A stretch of DNA of 12,312 nt from JAIBJN01 sp035461525 (GTDB taxonomy: Bacteria; Actinomycetota; Thermoleophilia; Gaiellales; Gaiellaceae), in assembly GCA_035461525.1 (NCBI GenBank), contig DATHVD010000058.1, positions 1 through 12,312 on the forward strand, in the 5' to 3' direction. Below the pieces are notes generated by a model that was not told where the DNA came from, ran no database searches, and saw only the letters and a program-made list of their open reading frames with translations. Shown piece by piece: positions 1-6,010 of the stretch (position 1 is its first letter; every line of letters starts with the position of its first letter). Both the position numbers and the translations under genes were made by a program.

Positions 1-677
1 GGGACGGCCCGGACGCGCAGGGAGGCGCGGCGCATCCTCCTGCTCGACGCCGGCGGCGTCACGGTCGCGTTCCTCGCGGCGACGTACGGGACGAACGGGA
101 TTCCCCTGCCGCGCCCGTGGTCGGTCGACCTCATCCGGCCGAAGCGGATCCTCGCCGACGCGCGGAAGGCGCGGCGGCAGGGCGCCGACCTGGTCGTCGC
201 AAGCCTCCATTGTGGCCCCGAGTACGGCCACCGGCCGACGAGCGGGCAGCGGGCGCTCGCCCGGCGGCTCCTGCGCCCCGGCGGCGTCGACCTGCTCGTC
301 GGGCAGCACGCCCATGTTGTCCAGACGATCGGGCGCGTGCGCGGCCGGTTCGTCGTGTACGGCGAGGGAAACCTGCTCTCGGCCCAGTCGACGGCCTGCT
401 GCCCGGGCCCGACCCAGGACGGCCTCGTCGCCGTTACCCGCGTCCGCGTCGAGGGAGAGCGCGTCTCGGTGCGGCGCGCCGACTACGTGCCGATCTACGT
501 CCGGCGTCCGGACTTCGTCGTCGTCCAGGTCGGCCTGCGCCTGCGCCGCCTGCGCGCCGCCGGGGTCCCGGCGGCGCGCAGGCACTGGCCCTGCGCGCGT
601 CCCGTAAGCGCACGGTCTCCGTGGTCGGCAGGAACCGCGTCACGCGACCGCTCGCGGGCCGCGGTTGGCACCGCTAG
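1..677 (+). CDS. CapA family protein (poly-gamma-glutamate capsule type), 5'-truncated and frameshifted near the 3' end
   Basis: The coding frame is open from base 1, so the true start lies outside the window. The translation has the C-terminal half of the PGA_cap/CapA metallophosphatase-like fold: a TYGTNGIPLPRPW segment, then ADLVVASLHCGPEYGH, then VDLLVGQHAHVVQ, then VVYGEGNLLSAQ. These match the family's Gly-rich strand, the 'H.G.EY', 'GhHaHv' and 'vY..GN' motifs. CapA proteins are linked to anionic capsule polymer synthesis, but many homologues have unknown substrates. The frame holds to about base 570 (DYVPIYVRRPDFVVVQVG). After that it becomes an unlikely Arg/Ser-rich tail running to 903, straight through the opposite-strand small gene. 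A plausible family C-terminus (LALRASRKRTVSVVGR) continues one frame over and stops at 677, six bases before the convergent gene's stop. I therefore infer a single indel at about 550-585, inside a strong inverted repeat. The family is clear; whether the shift is real or an assembly error is not. Confidence 0.8.
   Translation, partial: DGPDAQGGAAHPPARRRRRHGRVPRGDVRDERDSPAAPVVGRPHPAEADPRRRAEGAAAGRRPGRRKPPLWPRVRPPADERAAGARPAAPAPRRRRPARRAARPCCPDDRARARPVRRVRRGKPALGPVDGLLPGPDPGRPRRRYPRPRRGRARLGAARRLRADLRPASGLRRRPGRPAPAPPARRRGPGGAQALALRASRKRTVSVVGRNRVTRPLAGRGWHR
548..583. repeat. Perfect inverted repeat: 17-bp arms, 2-nt spacer
   Basis: Bases 548-564 (gcctgcgcgccgccggg) are exactly the reverse complement of bases 567-583, with GT between them. 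Almost every pair is G-C, so the hairpin would be extremely stable in DNA or RNA. It lies inside the CapA reading frame at the point where the coding frame appears to change. There is no T-tract on either side, so it is not a canonical rho-independent terminator. It could still affect transcripts of the opposite strand, whose gene ends at 684. It may be the cause of the frameshift, either biologically (template switching at a palindrome) or technically. Confidence 0.85.
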
Positions 678-683
678 CCGCTC

Positions 684-824
684 TCAGTACCAGCGCCCGC
701 GGGCGAACCCTCCGAAGGCGATCAGGCCGATCAGGGCGATGATCAGGCCGATCCAGAAGCTCCAGACGAACATGAGGACGATCCCTACGATCACGAGCAA
801 CCCGCCGAGCGAGATACCACCCAC
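684..824 (-). CDS. 46-aa hydrophobic small membrane protein
   Basis: A GTG-started ORF of 46 codons plus TGA. It has GGGAG seven bases before the start (within TGAAGGGAGAAGGATC), a well-placed ribosome binding site. The product is almost entirely hydrophobic: a Gly/Ile/Leu/Val-rich stretch at residues 4-20, a WSFW turn at 21-24, and a second hydrophobic stretch at 25-40. A basic ARGRWY tail ends the protein. This fits a two-helix hairpin or one long transmembrane segment with a positively charged cytoplasmic end. Third codon positions are mostly G or C, as in neighbouring genes. Its stop is six bases from the inferred CapA stop (convergent), and its start is 13 bases past the TGA of the upstream ATG frame. 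I recognise no named family and cannot assign a function. Confidence 0.65.
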   Translation of the reverse strand: MGGISLGGLLVIVGIVLMFVWSFWIGLIIALIGLIAFGGFARGRWY

Positions 825-960
825 GATCCTTCTCCCTTCAGTCTGCTCTCGGACCGCGCTTCCGGCCGCGGCCCCCAGTACTCGCCGAAGCGTGCGCGCC
901 TGACGAAGCGCCCGTCGCCCGGCTGGTGACGACCCGCCCTCCCTTGGTCAGAACCCACAT
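791..960 (-). CDS. Short ORF with strong ribosome binding site, apparently frameshifted
   Basis: An ATG at 960 is preceded by GGAGGAGGAGCAGAC, an AGGAGG at ideal seven-base spacing, which argues for real translation. The ATG frame reads MWVLTKGGRVVTSRATG, then a low-complexity Ala/Ser/Gly tail, and stops at 838 (40 aa). From about base 920 the neighbouring frame looks far more protein-like (DGRFVRRARFGEYWGPRPEAR) with nearly all third positions G or C; it stops at 791. Adding one G to the GGG run near base 918 would join the two as VVTSRGDGRFVRR. I therefore infer a small basic protein of about 56 residues broken by a one-base homopolymer deletion. The C-terminal end is uncertain because frame 791 overlaps the start of the next gene. 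No family recognised. Confidence 0.4.
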
Positions 961-967
961 GTCTGCT

Positions 968-973
968 CCTCCT
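968..973 (-). promoter_or_regulatory. Shine-Dalgarno AGGAGG for the short ORF starting at 960
   Basis: On the minus strand AGGAGG (inside GGAGGAGGAG) ends seven bases before the ATG at 960. It is one of the few canonical ribosome binding sites in the window and the main reason to believe this short ORF is translated. A GATACT hexamer at about 981-986 could be its -10 box, but no convincing -35 is seen. Confidence 0.5.
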
Positions 974-1008
974 CCGGAACGCGTGCCGGAAGTATCTCGC
1001 AGAGACGG

Positions 1009-2622
1009 TCAGCGCGCGCCGGCGGGCGGGCACTCCTCGCCCCAGCCGGCCCGGAAGCTGCCGCAGACTGTGGCCAGAGAGACGCGGAGGAACCCGGCCA
1101 GCTCGTTGCTCGCCCCGGGTATCGCCTCGCGCGCGGAGGAGAGCGCGCGGTGGAGGGCCGCAAGCACGGCTCGCTCGTCAGCGAACGGCCCGGTGCCGAC
1201 GACGACGACCCAGGCACCGAGCGGGTGCACCTCGAACCCGGGTCCCAGCAGACCCTCGAGAGCCGCGATGTCGACAGGGGCAGCGCCGGCGGGGACGGAG
1301 ACGAGGACGCGCGGGACCGGAAACTCGAGGCGGTCGACGGCCCGGAGCATCAGGGTCGGCTGCGAGTAGGGAAGGCCGCTGGCGCGGCCTGTGGCGGGCA
1401 GGCCGGAGAAGAACGCGACCGAGTAAGGAAAGAACGCGTCCCCCGCCCGGACGTTCGAGTCGAGCCAGGCGGCCGTCTCCTCGAGGCGCTCCTCGCTCCC
1501 GAGCGCCGTCTCCGCCTCGCCGCTCCCGAGAACGTCGTTCGTCCAGTCCCGCGGGTCGCGGATGCCGCCGAACGGCGCCAGCGCGAGGAGGACGCCGACG
1601 GCCGCGACGGCGGCGGAGGAGACGAGCAGCCCCCGGCCCCGGAGCGCATGCGCGACGGCGACGCCGATCAGGGCGGCCGTGAGGGGAAGGACGTACATCA
1701 CGTGACGCGGGGAGAGACCGGGCGCCGTGCCCGACCGGCCGAGGACGAGCAGGAGGGGCGGGACGAGGAACGCGAGCAGGCAGAGGGCGACGAACGGGCG
1801 GTCGCGCCGGGCGAGGACGACGAGGCCGGCCGCGACGAGGGCGACGGCGACGCCGGCGGCGATCCCCTCTCCTCCGGCGGTCGCGGCGAACGCGCGCCCG
1901 AGGTGGCCGAAGGCGCTCGTCGGCGTGGCGAGCCGGTCCTCGCCGTCGATCCCGACGCTGAAGCGCGACGCCAGCCGGACGTCGGCGACGAGGAACGGGA
2001 TCATGGTGAGGCCGACTGCGAAGACGGGCAACGCGGGCCGGATCGGGCGGCCTCGCCAGAGCCAGAGGGCCACGGCGCCCTCCGCGAAGACGAGGAAGAG
2101 ACCGTAGGGATGCACCGCCGGCAGGAGCCATGCCGCCCCGGCGGCGGCGAGCGCCCACTGCCAGGTGCGCCGCTCGCGCGCGACGAGGAAGAGGTCGACG
2201 GCGAGGGCGGCGACGAAGGCGTAAAGCGAGTACATGCGCCCGAACGTGCCGTAGACGAGGAGGAACGAGGAGGTCGCGGTGACGAGGGCGGCGACGACGC
2301 CGGCCGCCGGTCCGGCCAGGCGGCTGGCGAGGTCGAAGCAGAGCGGGATCGTGGCGAGCGCGAACACGATCGAGAGCCAGCGCAGGGCGTACGGGGACGG
2401 GTCGAGGACGAACGCCGCGTGGCCGAGGACGAAGTGGAGCGGCCCTCCGCCCCGCTCCCACATGACCGTGACGACGACCTCGGGGAGCGGCCGGGCGGCG
2501 ATCAGCCCGGCGACGGCCTCGTCCTCGAAGAGCGGCTTGCCGCGGACGTCGGGGACGAGCCGCAGGAGGAGGACGCCGAGGCCCGCGGCGACGCCGCCGA
2601 GGGCGAGGAGCCGGACGGTCAC
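1009..2622 (-). CDS. GT-C family membrane glycosyltransferase (ArnT/PMT-like, family 39 type)
   Basis: A 537-aa integral membrane protein with about 8-10 hydrophobic helices in residues 1-350 and a mostly soluble C-terminal part (about 360-537). The first extracytoplasmic loop carries an acidic FEDEA motif (E33-D34-E35), as expected for GT-C enzymes that use polyprenyl-phosphate sugars. It is followed by GGPLHFVLGH, then RWLSIVFALATIPLCF and LLVYGTFGRMYSLYAF. These resemble the conserved early-helix blocks of dolichyl-phosphate-mannose:protein mannosyltransferase-like proteins. The likely role is transfer of a sugar from a lipid carrier to a cell-envelope acceptor on the outer face of the membrane; donor and acceptor are unknown. 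The GTG start (2622-2620) shares one base with the TAG stop of the upstream lyase gene (TAGTG), so translation is probably coupled. The family is well supported; the exact subfamily is not. Confidence 0.75.
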   Translation of the reverse strand: MTVRLLALGGVAAGLGVLLLRLVPDVRGKPLFEDEAVAGLIAARPLPEVVVTVMWERGGGPLHFVLGHAAFVLDPSPYALRWLSIVFALATIPLCFDLASRLAGPAAGVVAALVTATSSFLLVYGTFGRMYSLYAFVAALAVDLFLVARERRTWQWALAAAGAAWLLPAVHPYGLFLVFAEGAVALWLWRGRPIRPALPVFAVGLTMIPFLVADVRLASRFSVGIDGEDRLATPTSAFGHLGRAFAATAGGEGIAAGVAVALVAAGLVVLARRDRPFVALCLLAFLVPPLLLVLGRSGTAPGLSPRHVMYVLPLTAALIGVAVAHALRGRGLLVSSAAVAAVGVLLALAPFGGIRDPRDWTNDVLGSGEAETALGSEERLEETAAWLDSNVRAGDAFFPYSVAFFSGLPATGRASGLPYSQPTLMLRAVDRLEFPVPRVLVSVPAGAAPVDIAALEGLLGPGFEVHPLGAWVVVVGTGPFADERAVLAALHRALSSAREAIPGASNELAGFLRVSLATVCGSFRAGWGEECPPAGAR

Positions 2623-3500
2623 TAGCCGGCGACGGGCGCGAACGTGCCGGCCCGGTAGAGCTGCCCGGGAAGCTCGCGGCCGAGGACGCCCTCCAGCCAG
2701 ACGGAGACGTCGATGAGCGCGTCGAGGTCGACCCCGGTCTCAACGCCCTCCCCGTGGAGGAGGTAGACGAGGTCCTCCGTGGCCACGTTCCCGGTGGCGC
2801 GGGGCGCGAACGGACAGCCGCCCACCCCGCCGATCGACGACTCGAAGGCCACGGCACCGGCTTCGAGCGCCGCATATGCGGCCGCGAACCCGGTGTTGCG
2901 CGTGTTGTGCAGGTGCACGCCCACCCGCGGGAGGCGTCTCGCGCCCTCCCCGACGAGGCCGCGAGCCTGCCGCGGCACGGCGACGCCGATCGTGTCCGCG
3001 AAGACGATCTCCCCGGCCCCGGCGGCGGCGCAGCGGTCGGCGAGCTCGAGGACGCGCCCGGGATCGACCGCCCCCTCGAACGGGCAGCCGAAGGCGACGC
3101 TGATCGAGACGCTCTCGGGCTTCTCCGTCTCGATTGCCGCAAAGACGGCGAGCGCCTCCTCCGGCGTCGCGTTCTGGTTCCGGCGTCCGAAGCTCTCCGT
3201 CGCGGCGAGGTTGAAGTGGAGCTCGTCGAGCCCGGCCGCCGCGAACCGCTCGAATCCCTTCGCGTTGAGGACGAGGCCGGAGTAGGCGACGCCCGCTCGC
3301 CGCTCGATCGCCGCGACGACCTCCTCGGCGCCCGCCATCTGCGGGACGAGGCCGGGATGGACGAAGCTGACGGCCTCGACCGCGGGCAGGCCCGCCGCCG
3401 CGAGCCGGTTGACGAGCTCGGCCCTGACGGACGGCTCGAGGACGGCCTGCTCGTTCTGGAGGCCGTCGCGCGGCCCGACGTCGCACACGGTCACCCTCAC
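2622..3500 (-). CDS. Hydroxymethylglutaryl-CoA lyase-type enzyme (HMGL-like TIM barrel)
   Basis: A 292-aa protein, close to the usual HMG-CoA lyase length of about 300. It begins almost directly with the family's first motif: DVGPRDGLQNE at residues 7-17, with catalytic R11 and metal-binding D12. Then come SFVHPGLVPQMAG (45-57), the metal-binding VHLHNTRNTG (H196, H198) and the signature GGVGGCPFAPRATGNVATED (C229 catalytic, N238). All residues expected for cleavage of HMG-CoA to acetoacetate and acetyl-CoA, the last step of leucine breakdown, are present. A related 4-hydroxy- or methyl-branched substrate cannot be excluded. The open frame extends far upstream as a shadow. I chose GTG 3500 because it places the conserved motif at the N-terminus and lies eight bases after a TATCCT -10 box. 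The next gene overlaps its stop by one base. Confidence 0.88.
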   Translation of the reverse strand: MRVTVCDVGPRDGLQNEQAVLEPSVRAELVNRLAAAGLPAVEAVSFVHPGLVPQMAGAEEVVAAIERRAGVAYSGLVLNAKGFERFAAAGLDELHFNLAATESFGRRNQNATPEEALAVFAAIETEKPESVSISVAFGCPFEGAVDPGRVLELADRCAAAGAGEIVFADTIGVAVPRQARGLVGEGARRLPRVGVHLHNTRNTGFAAAYAALEAGAVAFESSIGGVGGCPFAPRATGNVATEDLVYLLHGEGVETGVDLDALIDVSVWLEGVLGRELPGQLYRAGTFAPVAG

Positions 3501-3508
3501 GGGCGCGA

Positions 3509-3514
3509 AGGATA
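3509..3514 (-). promoter_or_regulatory. Putative -10 box TATCCT for the HMG-CoA lyase gene, leaderless type
   Basis: TATCCT fits the actinobacterial TANNNT -10 consensus and ends eight bases before the GTG at 3500. There is no Shine-Dalgarno between, so transcription probably starts at or next to the start codon. Confidence 0.45.
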
Positions 3515-3597
3515 CGCGCGGCCCGCCCGGCCGCCGCCGGAGGATCGCGGCCTTCTCGCGGTCGGCGCCGTCCCGGCGATCGGGCTCGCGTTCTGAG

Positions 3598-3603
3598 TAG
3601 GCT
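3598..3603 (+). promoter_or_regulatory. Possible -10 box TAGGCT for the ornithine cyclodeaminase-like gene
   Basis: TAGGCT fits TANNNT and ends 11 bases before the TTG start at 3615; no Shine-Dalgarno is visible. The spacing is longer than typical for a leaderless start, so this is weaker than the other cases. The 114-bp stretch 3501-3614 holds divergent promoters for this gene and the lyase and shows nothing else I can name. Confidence 0.3.
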
Positions 3604-3614
3604 CCGCCCTGCGC

Positions 3615-4577
3615 TTGGGCATCCCGGTCTTCTCCGCACGCCACGTCTACGCGGCCGTTCCCCCGGCGGACGCCCTCGAGGCCGTGCGCGAGGCCTTCCG
3701 CGCGCACGCCCGCGGGGACTGGCTCATGCCCTCGAAGGTCTACGTCGAGGCGCCGCCGGACGGCGACTTCCGGGCCATGCCGGCGCGCGGAGGCGGCTAC
3801 GCCGTCCTCAAATGGGTGACGTCGTTCCCCCGGAACCCGGAGCGCGGGCTGCCCACGGTGAGCGGGATCGTACTCCTCAACGACGCAGCCGACGGGCGGC
3901 TCCTGGCGGAGCTCGACGCGGGCGCGCTGACCGCGCTGCGCACCGGCGCCGCCGCCGTGCTCGCGGCGGAGAGTCTGGCCCGCCGCGGCGCCGGCCCGGC
4001 CGCGGTCGTCGGGTGCGGCGTCAACGGGCGCGCGGTCGCCGCGACCTTCCTCGCACGCGGGCGCGACGTGCTCCTCTGGGACGCGAGCGCGGAGCGGGCG
4101 GCCGCCGTCGCCGCGGAGCTCGGCTGCTGCGTCGCCTCCTCGCGGGAGGAGGCGCTCGCCGCGGACGTCGTCGTCACCGTCACACCCGGCCGCGAGCCGC
4201 TCTTTGGCCCCGGCGACCTGCTGCCCGGCCAGCACGTGAGCCTCATGGGCGCCGACGGGCCGGGCAAGGCGGAGATCGCAGTCGAGGAGCTCCTGCGCGC
4301 CCGCGTCGTCTGCGACGAGTGGGGCCAAGCGAGCCACAACGGGGACGTCGCGCGCGCAGTCGCCGCCGGGACGCTCGGGCGGGCGGACGTCGCCGAGCTG
4401 GGCCGAGTCCTCCTCGGCGAGGAAGAGGGTCGCCGCGCCGAGCGCGAGGTCACGCTCTTCGACTCCACCGGGCTCGCCGTCCAGGATCTGGCCGTGGCCG
4501 CGGCCGTCTACGACCGCTACCGCGAGGATCCGCGTGCGGACGCGTTCGCGGGCGTCGTCGAGGTGGAGCTGCGGTAG
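3615..4577 (+). CDS. Ornithine cyclodeaminase / mu-crystallin family protein
   Basis: A 320-aa protein of the expected family length (about 310-350). Motifs in order: YAVLKWVTSFPRN (K66, substrate-carboxylate region), LTALRTGAAAVLAAE (R109 region), a Rossmann nucleotide-binding loop VVGCGVNG (132-138) with D156 ending the second strand, GADGPGKAE (213-220, containing the aspartate position used in catalysis), and the C-terminal FDSTGLAVQDLAVAAAVYD. The family uses bound NAD(P) to deaminate ornithine to proline, or acts as alanine or other imino-acid reductases, so the substrate cannot be read from sequence. The loop has Asn where many members have Gln (GxGxQ). The start is TTG at 3615, since the in-frame stop at 3594 leaves no ATG or GTG upstream. 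It is divergent from the lyase and 73 bases before the next gene. Confidence 0.82.
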   Translation: MGIPVFSARHVYAAVPPADALEAVREAFRAHARGDWLMPSKVYVEAPPDGDFRAMPARGGGYAVLKWVTSFPRNPERGLPTVSGIVLLNDAADGRLLAELDAGALTALRTGAAAVLAAESLARRGAGPAAVVGCGVNGRAVAATFLARGRDVLLWDASAERAAAVAAELGCCVASSREEALAADVVVTVTPGREPLFGPGDLLPGQHVSLMGADGPGKAEIAVEELLRARVVCDEWGQASHNGDVARAVAAGTLGRADVAELGRVLLGEEEGRRAEREVTLFDSTGLAVQDLAVAAAVYDRYREDPRADAFAGVVEVELR

Positions 4578-4591
4578 CCGGCCTGGGCCGG
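4578..4591. repeat. Short GC hairpin after the cyclodeaminase-like gene
   Basis: CCGGCC at 4578-4583 pairs with GGCCGG at 4586-4591 around a TG spacer, immediately after the TAG stop. No T-run follows, so it is a weak terminator candidate at most. The rest of the gap to 4638 holds nothing I recognise. Confidence 0.25.
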
Positions 4592-4637
4592 ACGGCCGAG
4601 GCGTGAGAGGATCGGGCTCGAAACCGGCAGGCAACTC

Positions 4638-4643
4638 AGGAGG
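4638..4643 (+). promoter_or_regulatory. Shine-Dalgarno AGGAGG for the exported protein
   Basis: AGGAGG ends seven bases before the ATG at 4651. It fixes this start against the longer in-frame alternative at 4534, which would overlap the previous gene. Confidence 0.7.
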
Positions 4644-4650
4644 GGATCTC

Positions 4651-5208
4651 ATGAAGTCGCTTCGTCCGCGACTGCCGTCGCCCGCGATGGCGGTCGCCCT
4701 GCTCGCGCTCTTCGTTGCGCTCAGCGGCGGCGCCTACGCCGCCGCCAAGATCGGCGCGGCCGACATCAAGAAGGACGCGATCCGCGGAAAGCACATCAAG
4801 GCCAAGGCCGTCAAGCTCACAGACCTGGCCACGACGGCGCGGTTCAGGCGCGCGACCGGGATCACCCCGGTGCAGCCGGTGCTGCGCCTCGCCGGGCTCG
4901 AGATCCGCTACGGGTGCGTCTTCAACGGGTTCGACGTCGTGCCCGAGCTCAGCGCCCACACGACGGTCGACGACGCCCACGTGTATCTCGGGTTCACGAC
5001 CGGCGCCGACGGAGCCGGCAACTCGTTCTTCGCCAGCGACCTCAACCTCGACCGGGGAGAGTCCTTCGACCTCGACCGCGCGAAGCCGTCCGGGCAGGGA
5101 ACGTTGCTCTACGACAGGCCCGGGGGCAAGGTCGTCTCGGTGACGTTCGGCTTCCGGGGCGCGGGCGCCTCCGAGTGCCGCGCGAACGGGGTGGCCACCG
5201 GCGGCTGA
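4651..5208 (+). CDS. Exported protein with Thermoleophilia-type N-terminus, function unknown
   Basis: A 185-aa protein. The N-terminus MKSLRPRLPSP is basic and is followed by a hydrophobic helix (residues 12-30) ending near GGAYAAA, consistent with a Sec signal peptide or membrane anchor. Residues 33-60 form a Lys/Ile-rich repeat-like segment (IGAADIKKDAIRGKHIKAKAV..TDLA). This pattern is frequent in secreted proteins of Solirubrobacterales and Gaiellales and, from my general knowledge, is a lineage hallmark. The remainder (about 75-185) is a predicted beta-rich domain with two cysteines, C89 and C176, that could form a disulfide. I recognise no catalytic motif. Start choice rests on AGGAGG at seven-base spacing. 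The gene converges with the sulfurtransferase, whose stop is 15 bases away. Confidence 0.75.
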   Translation: MKSLRPRLPSPAMAVALLALFVALSGGAYAAAKIGAADIKKDAIRGKHIKAKAVKLTDLATTARFRRATGITPVQPVLRLAGLEIRYGCVFNGFDVVPELSAHTTVDDAHVYLGFTTGADGAGNSFFASDLNLDRGESFDLDRAKPSGQGTLLYDRPGGKVVSVTFGFRGAGASECRANGVATGG

Positions 5209-5209
5209 C

Positions 5210-5224
5210 GCGGGCGCGACCCGC
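5210..5224. terminator. Weak hairpin between convergent stops
   Basis: GCGGG at 5210-5214 pairs with CCCGC at 5220-5224 around a five-base loop. It sits between the stop of the exported protein (5208) and that of the opposing sulfurtransferase (5224). There is no T-tract and the stem is short; its position is the only support. Confidence 0.2.
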
Positions 5225-5952
5225 TAGCCCGTCTCGGCCGGGAGGCCGCGGCCGCACCAGTCGCTCCACGAGCCGGGGTAGAGCCTCGCGTCGTCGCGGC
5301 CGGCCTGAGCCAACCGCAGGAGCACGACGGCGGCAGTCACTCCCGAGCCGCAGTAGACGGCGATCTCGTCGGCCTCGAGGAGGTCGTCGGGCAGGCCGCC
5401 ATCGGCGAAAGGGACGTTGCGCGCGCCGGGGATGCGCCCTGCGACCGGGTCGATCGGCTCCACCTCGCCGCGGTAGCGCTCGGGGGCGCGGACGTCCACG
5501 AGCACGAGCCGCTCGTCGCCGAGGCGCGCCTCAAGCTCCTCTGCGTCGATCGTGTCCCCCTCGCGGGCGCGAGGCTCGAAGACGGCCGGCTCGATCTCCT
5601 CCTCGCCGGGCCGGAGCGGCCCCAGCCAGGCTCCGATCCCGCCCTCGAGGACGGCGACGTCGTCGTGCCCGAGGTGGCGCAGGAGCCACCAGAGCCGCGC
5701 GGCGCCGCCGTTCATCCCCTGGTCGTAGGCGACGACGAACACGCCCGGCCCGATCCCGGCCGCCCCCGCGGCGCGCGCGAAGTCGCCCGCCGCGGGCAGC
5801 GGGTGCCTGCCGCCGGGCGTCGCCGGCGGCGCGGAGAGGTCGGTCTCGACGTCGAGGAACGCCGCCCCGGGAACGTGCCCCTCGAGGTAGAGCTCGCGGC
5901 CGCGCCCGGGGCTCCCGAGCTCCCAGCGGCAGTCGACGAAGCGGTAGCGCAT
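5224..5952 (-). CDS. Sulfurtransferase, two rhodanese domains (3-mercaptopyruvate type)
   Basis: A 242-aa protein with tandem rhodanese domains. The N-terminal inactive domain spans about residues 1-112: FVDCRWELG, EGHVPGAAFLDVETDL, VVAYDQG, RLWWLLRHLGHDDVAVLEGG. The C-terminal catalytic domain follows at about 124-240: LVLVDVRAPERYRGE, GRIPGARNVPF. Its active-site loop CGSGVTA has the sulfur-carrying C201. The CG(S/T)GVTA loop is typical of 3-mercaptopyruvate sulfurtransferases, whereas thiosulfate-specific rhodaneses usually have CRKGVT. Mercaptopyruvate is thus the more likely donor, although many bacterial members are annotated simply as thiosulfate sulfurtransferase. The protein is shorter than many two-domain members (about 275-285) but no motif is missing. 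The ATG at 5952 lies seven bases after a TAGCCT -10 box. Confidence 0.85.
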   Translation of the reverse strand: MRYRFVDCRWELGSPGRGRELYLEGHVPGAAFLDVETDLSAPPATPGGRHPLPAAGDFARAAGAAGIGPGVFVVAYDQGMNGGAARLWWLLRHLGHDDVAVLEGGIGAWLGPLRPGEEEIEPAVFEPRAREGDTIDAEELEARLGDERLVLVDVRAPERYRGEVEPIDPVAGRIPGARNVPFADGGLPDDLLEADEIAVYCGSGVTAAVVLLRLAQAGRDDARLYPGSWSDWCGRGLPAETG

Positions 5953-5959
5953 GCGCGGG

Positions 5960-5965
5960 AGGCTA
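5960..5965 (-). promoter_or_regulatory. Putative -10 box TAGCCT for the sulfurtransferase, leaderless type
   Basis: TAGCCT matches TANNNT and ends seven bases before the ATG at 5952, the usual distance from a -10 box to a transcription start. No Shine-Dalgarno lies between. Confidence 0.45.
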
Positions 5966-6010
5966 TCTCCCCGGCCGTCTCGCGCGCGAGGCGCGCCGCG
6001 CCGGCGCCCG

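Noticed and set aside
678..903. CapA reading frame continuing to the stop at 903
   Set aside because: The tail is unlike any CapA C-terminus and overlaps the 46-aa gene on the opposite strand, while the adjacent frame gives a plausible ending at 677.
1150..2625. Long plus-strand open frame (491 codons) opposite the glycosyltransferase gene
   Set aside because: The product is almost all charged residues with Glu/Arg/Gly/Asp repeats and no motif. It is the antisense shadow of a GC-rich membrane protein gene.
2875..3103. Arg-rich 75-codon plus-strand frame inside the lyase gene
   Set aside because: Composition is that of a GC-rich shadow frame, with no ribosome binding site and no independent evidence.
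3501..4652. N-terminal extension of the HMG-CoA lyase frame by over 380 codons
   Set aside because: The extension is antisense to the ornithine cyclodeaminase-like gene and has no family motifs. The lyase's first conserved motif starts right after GTG 3500.
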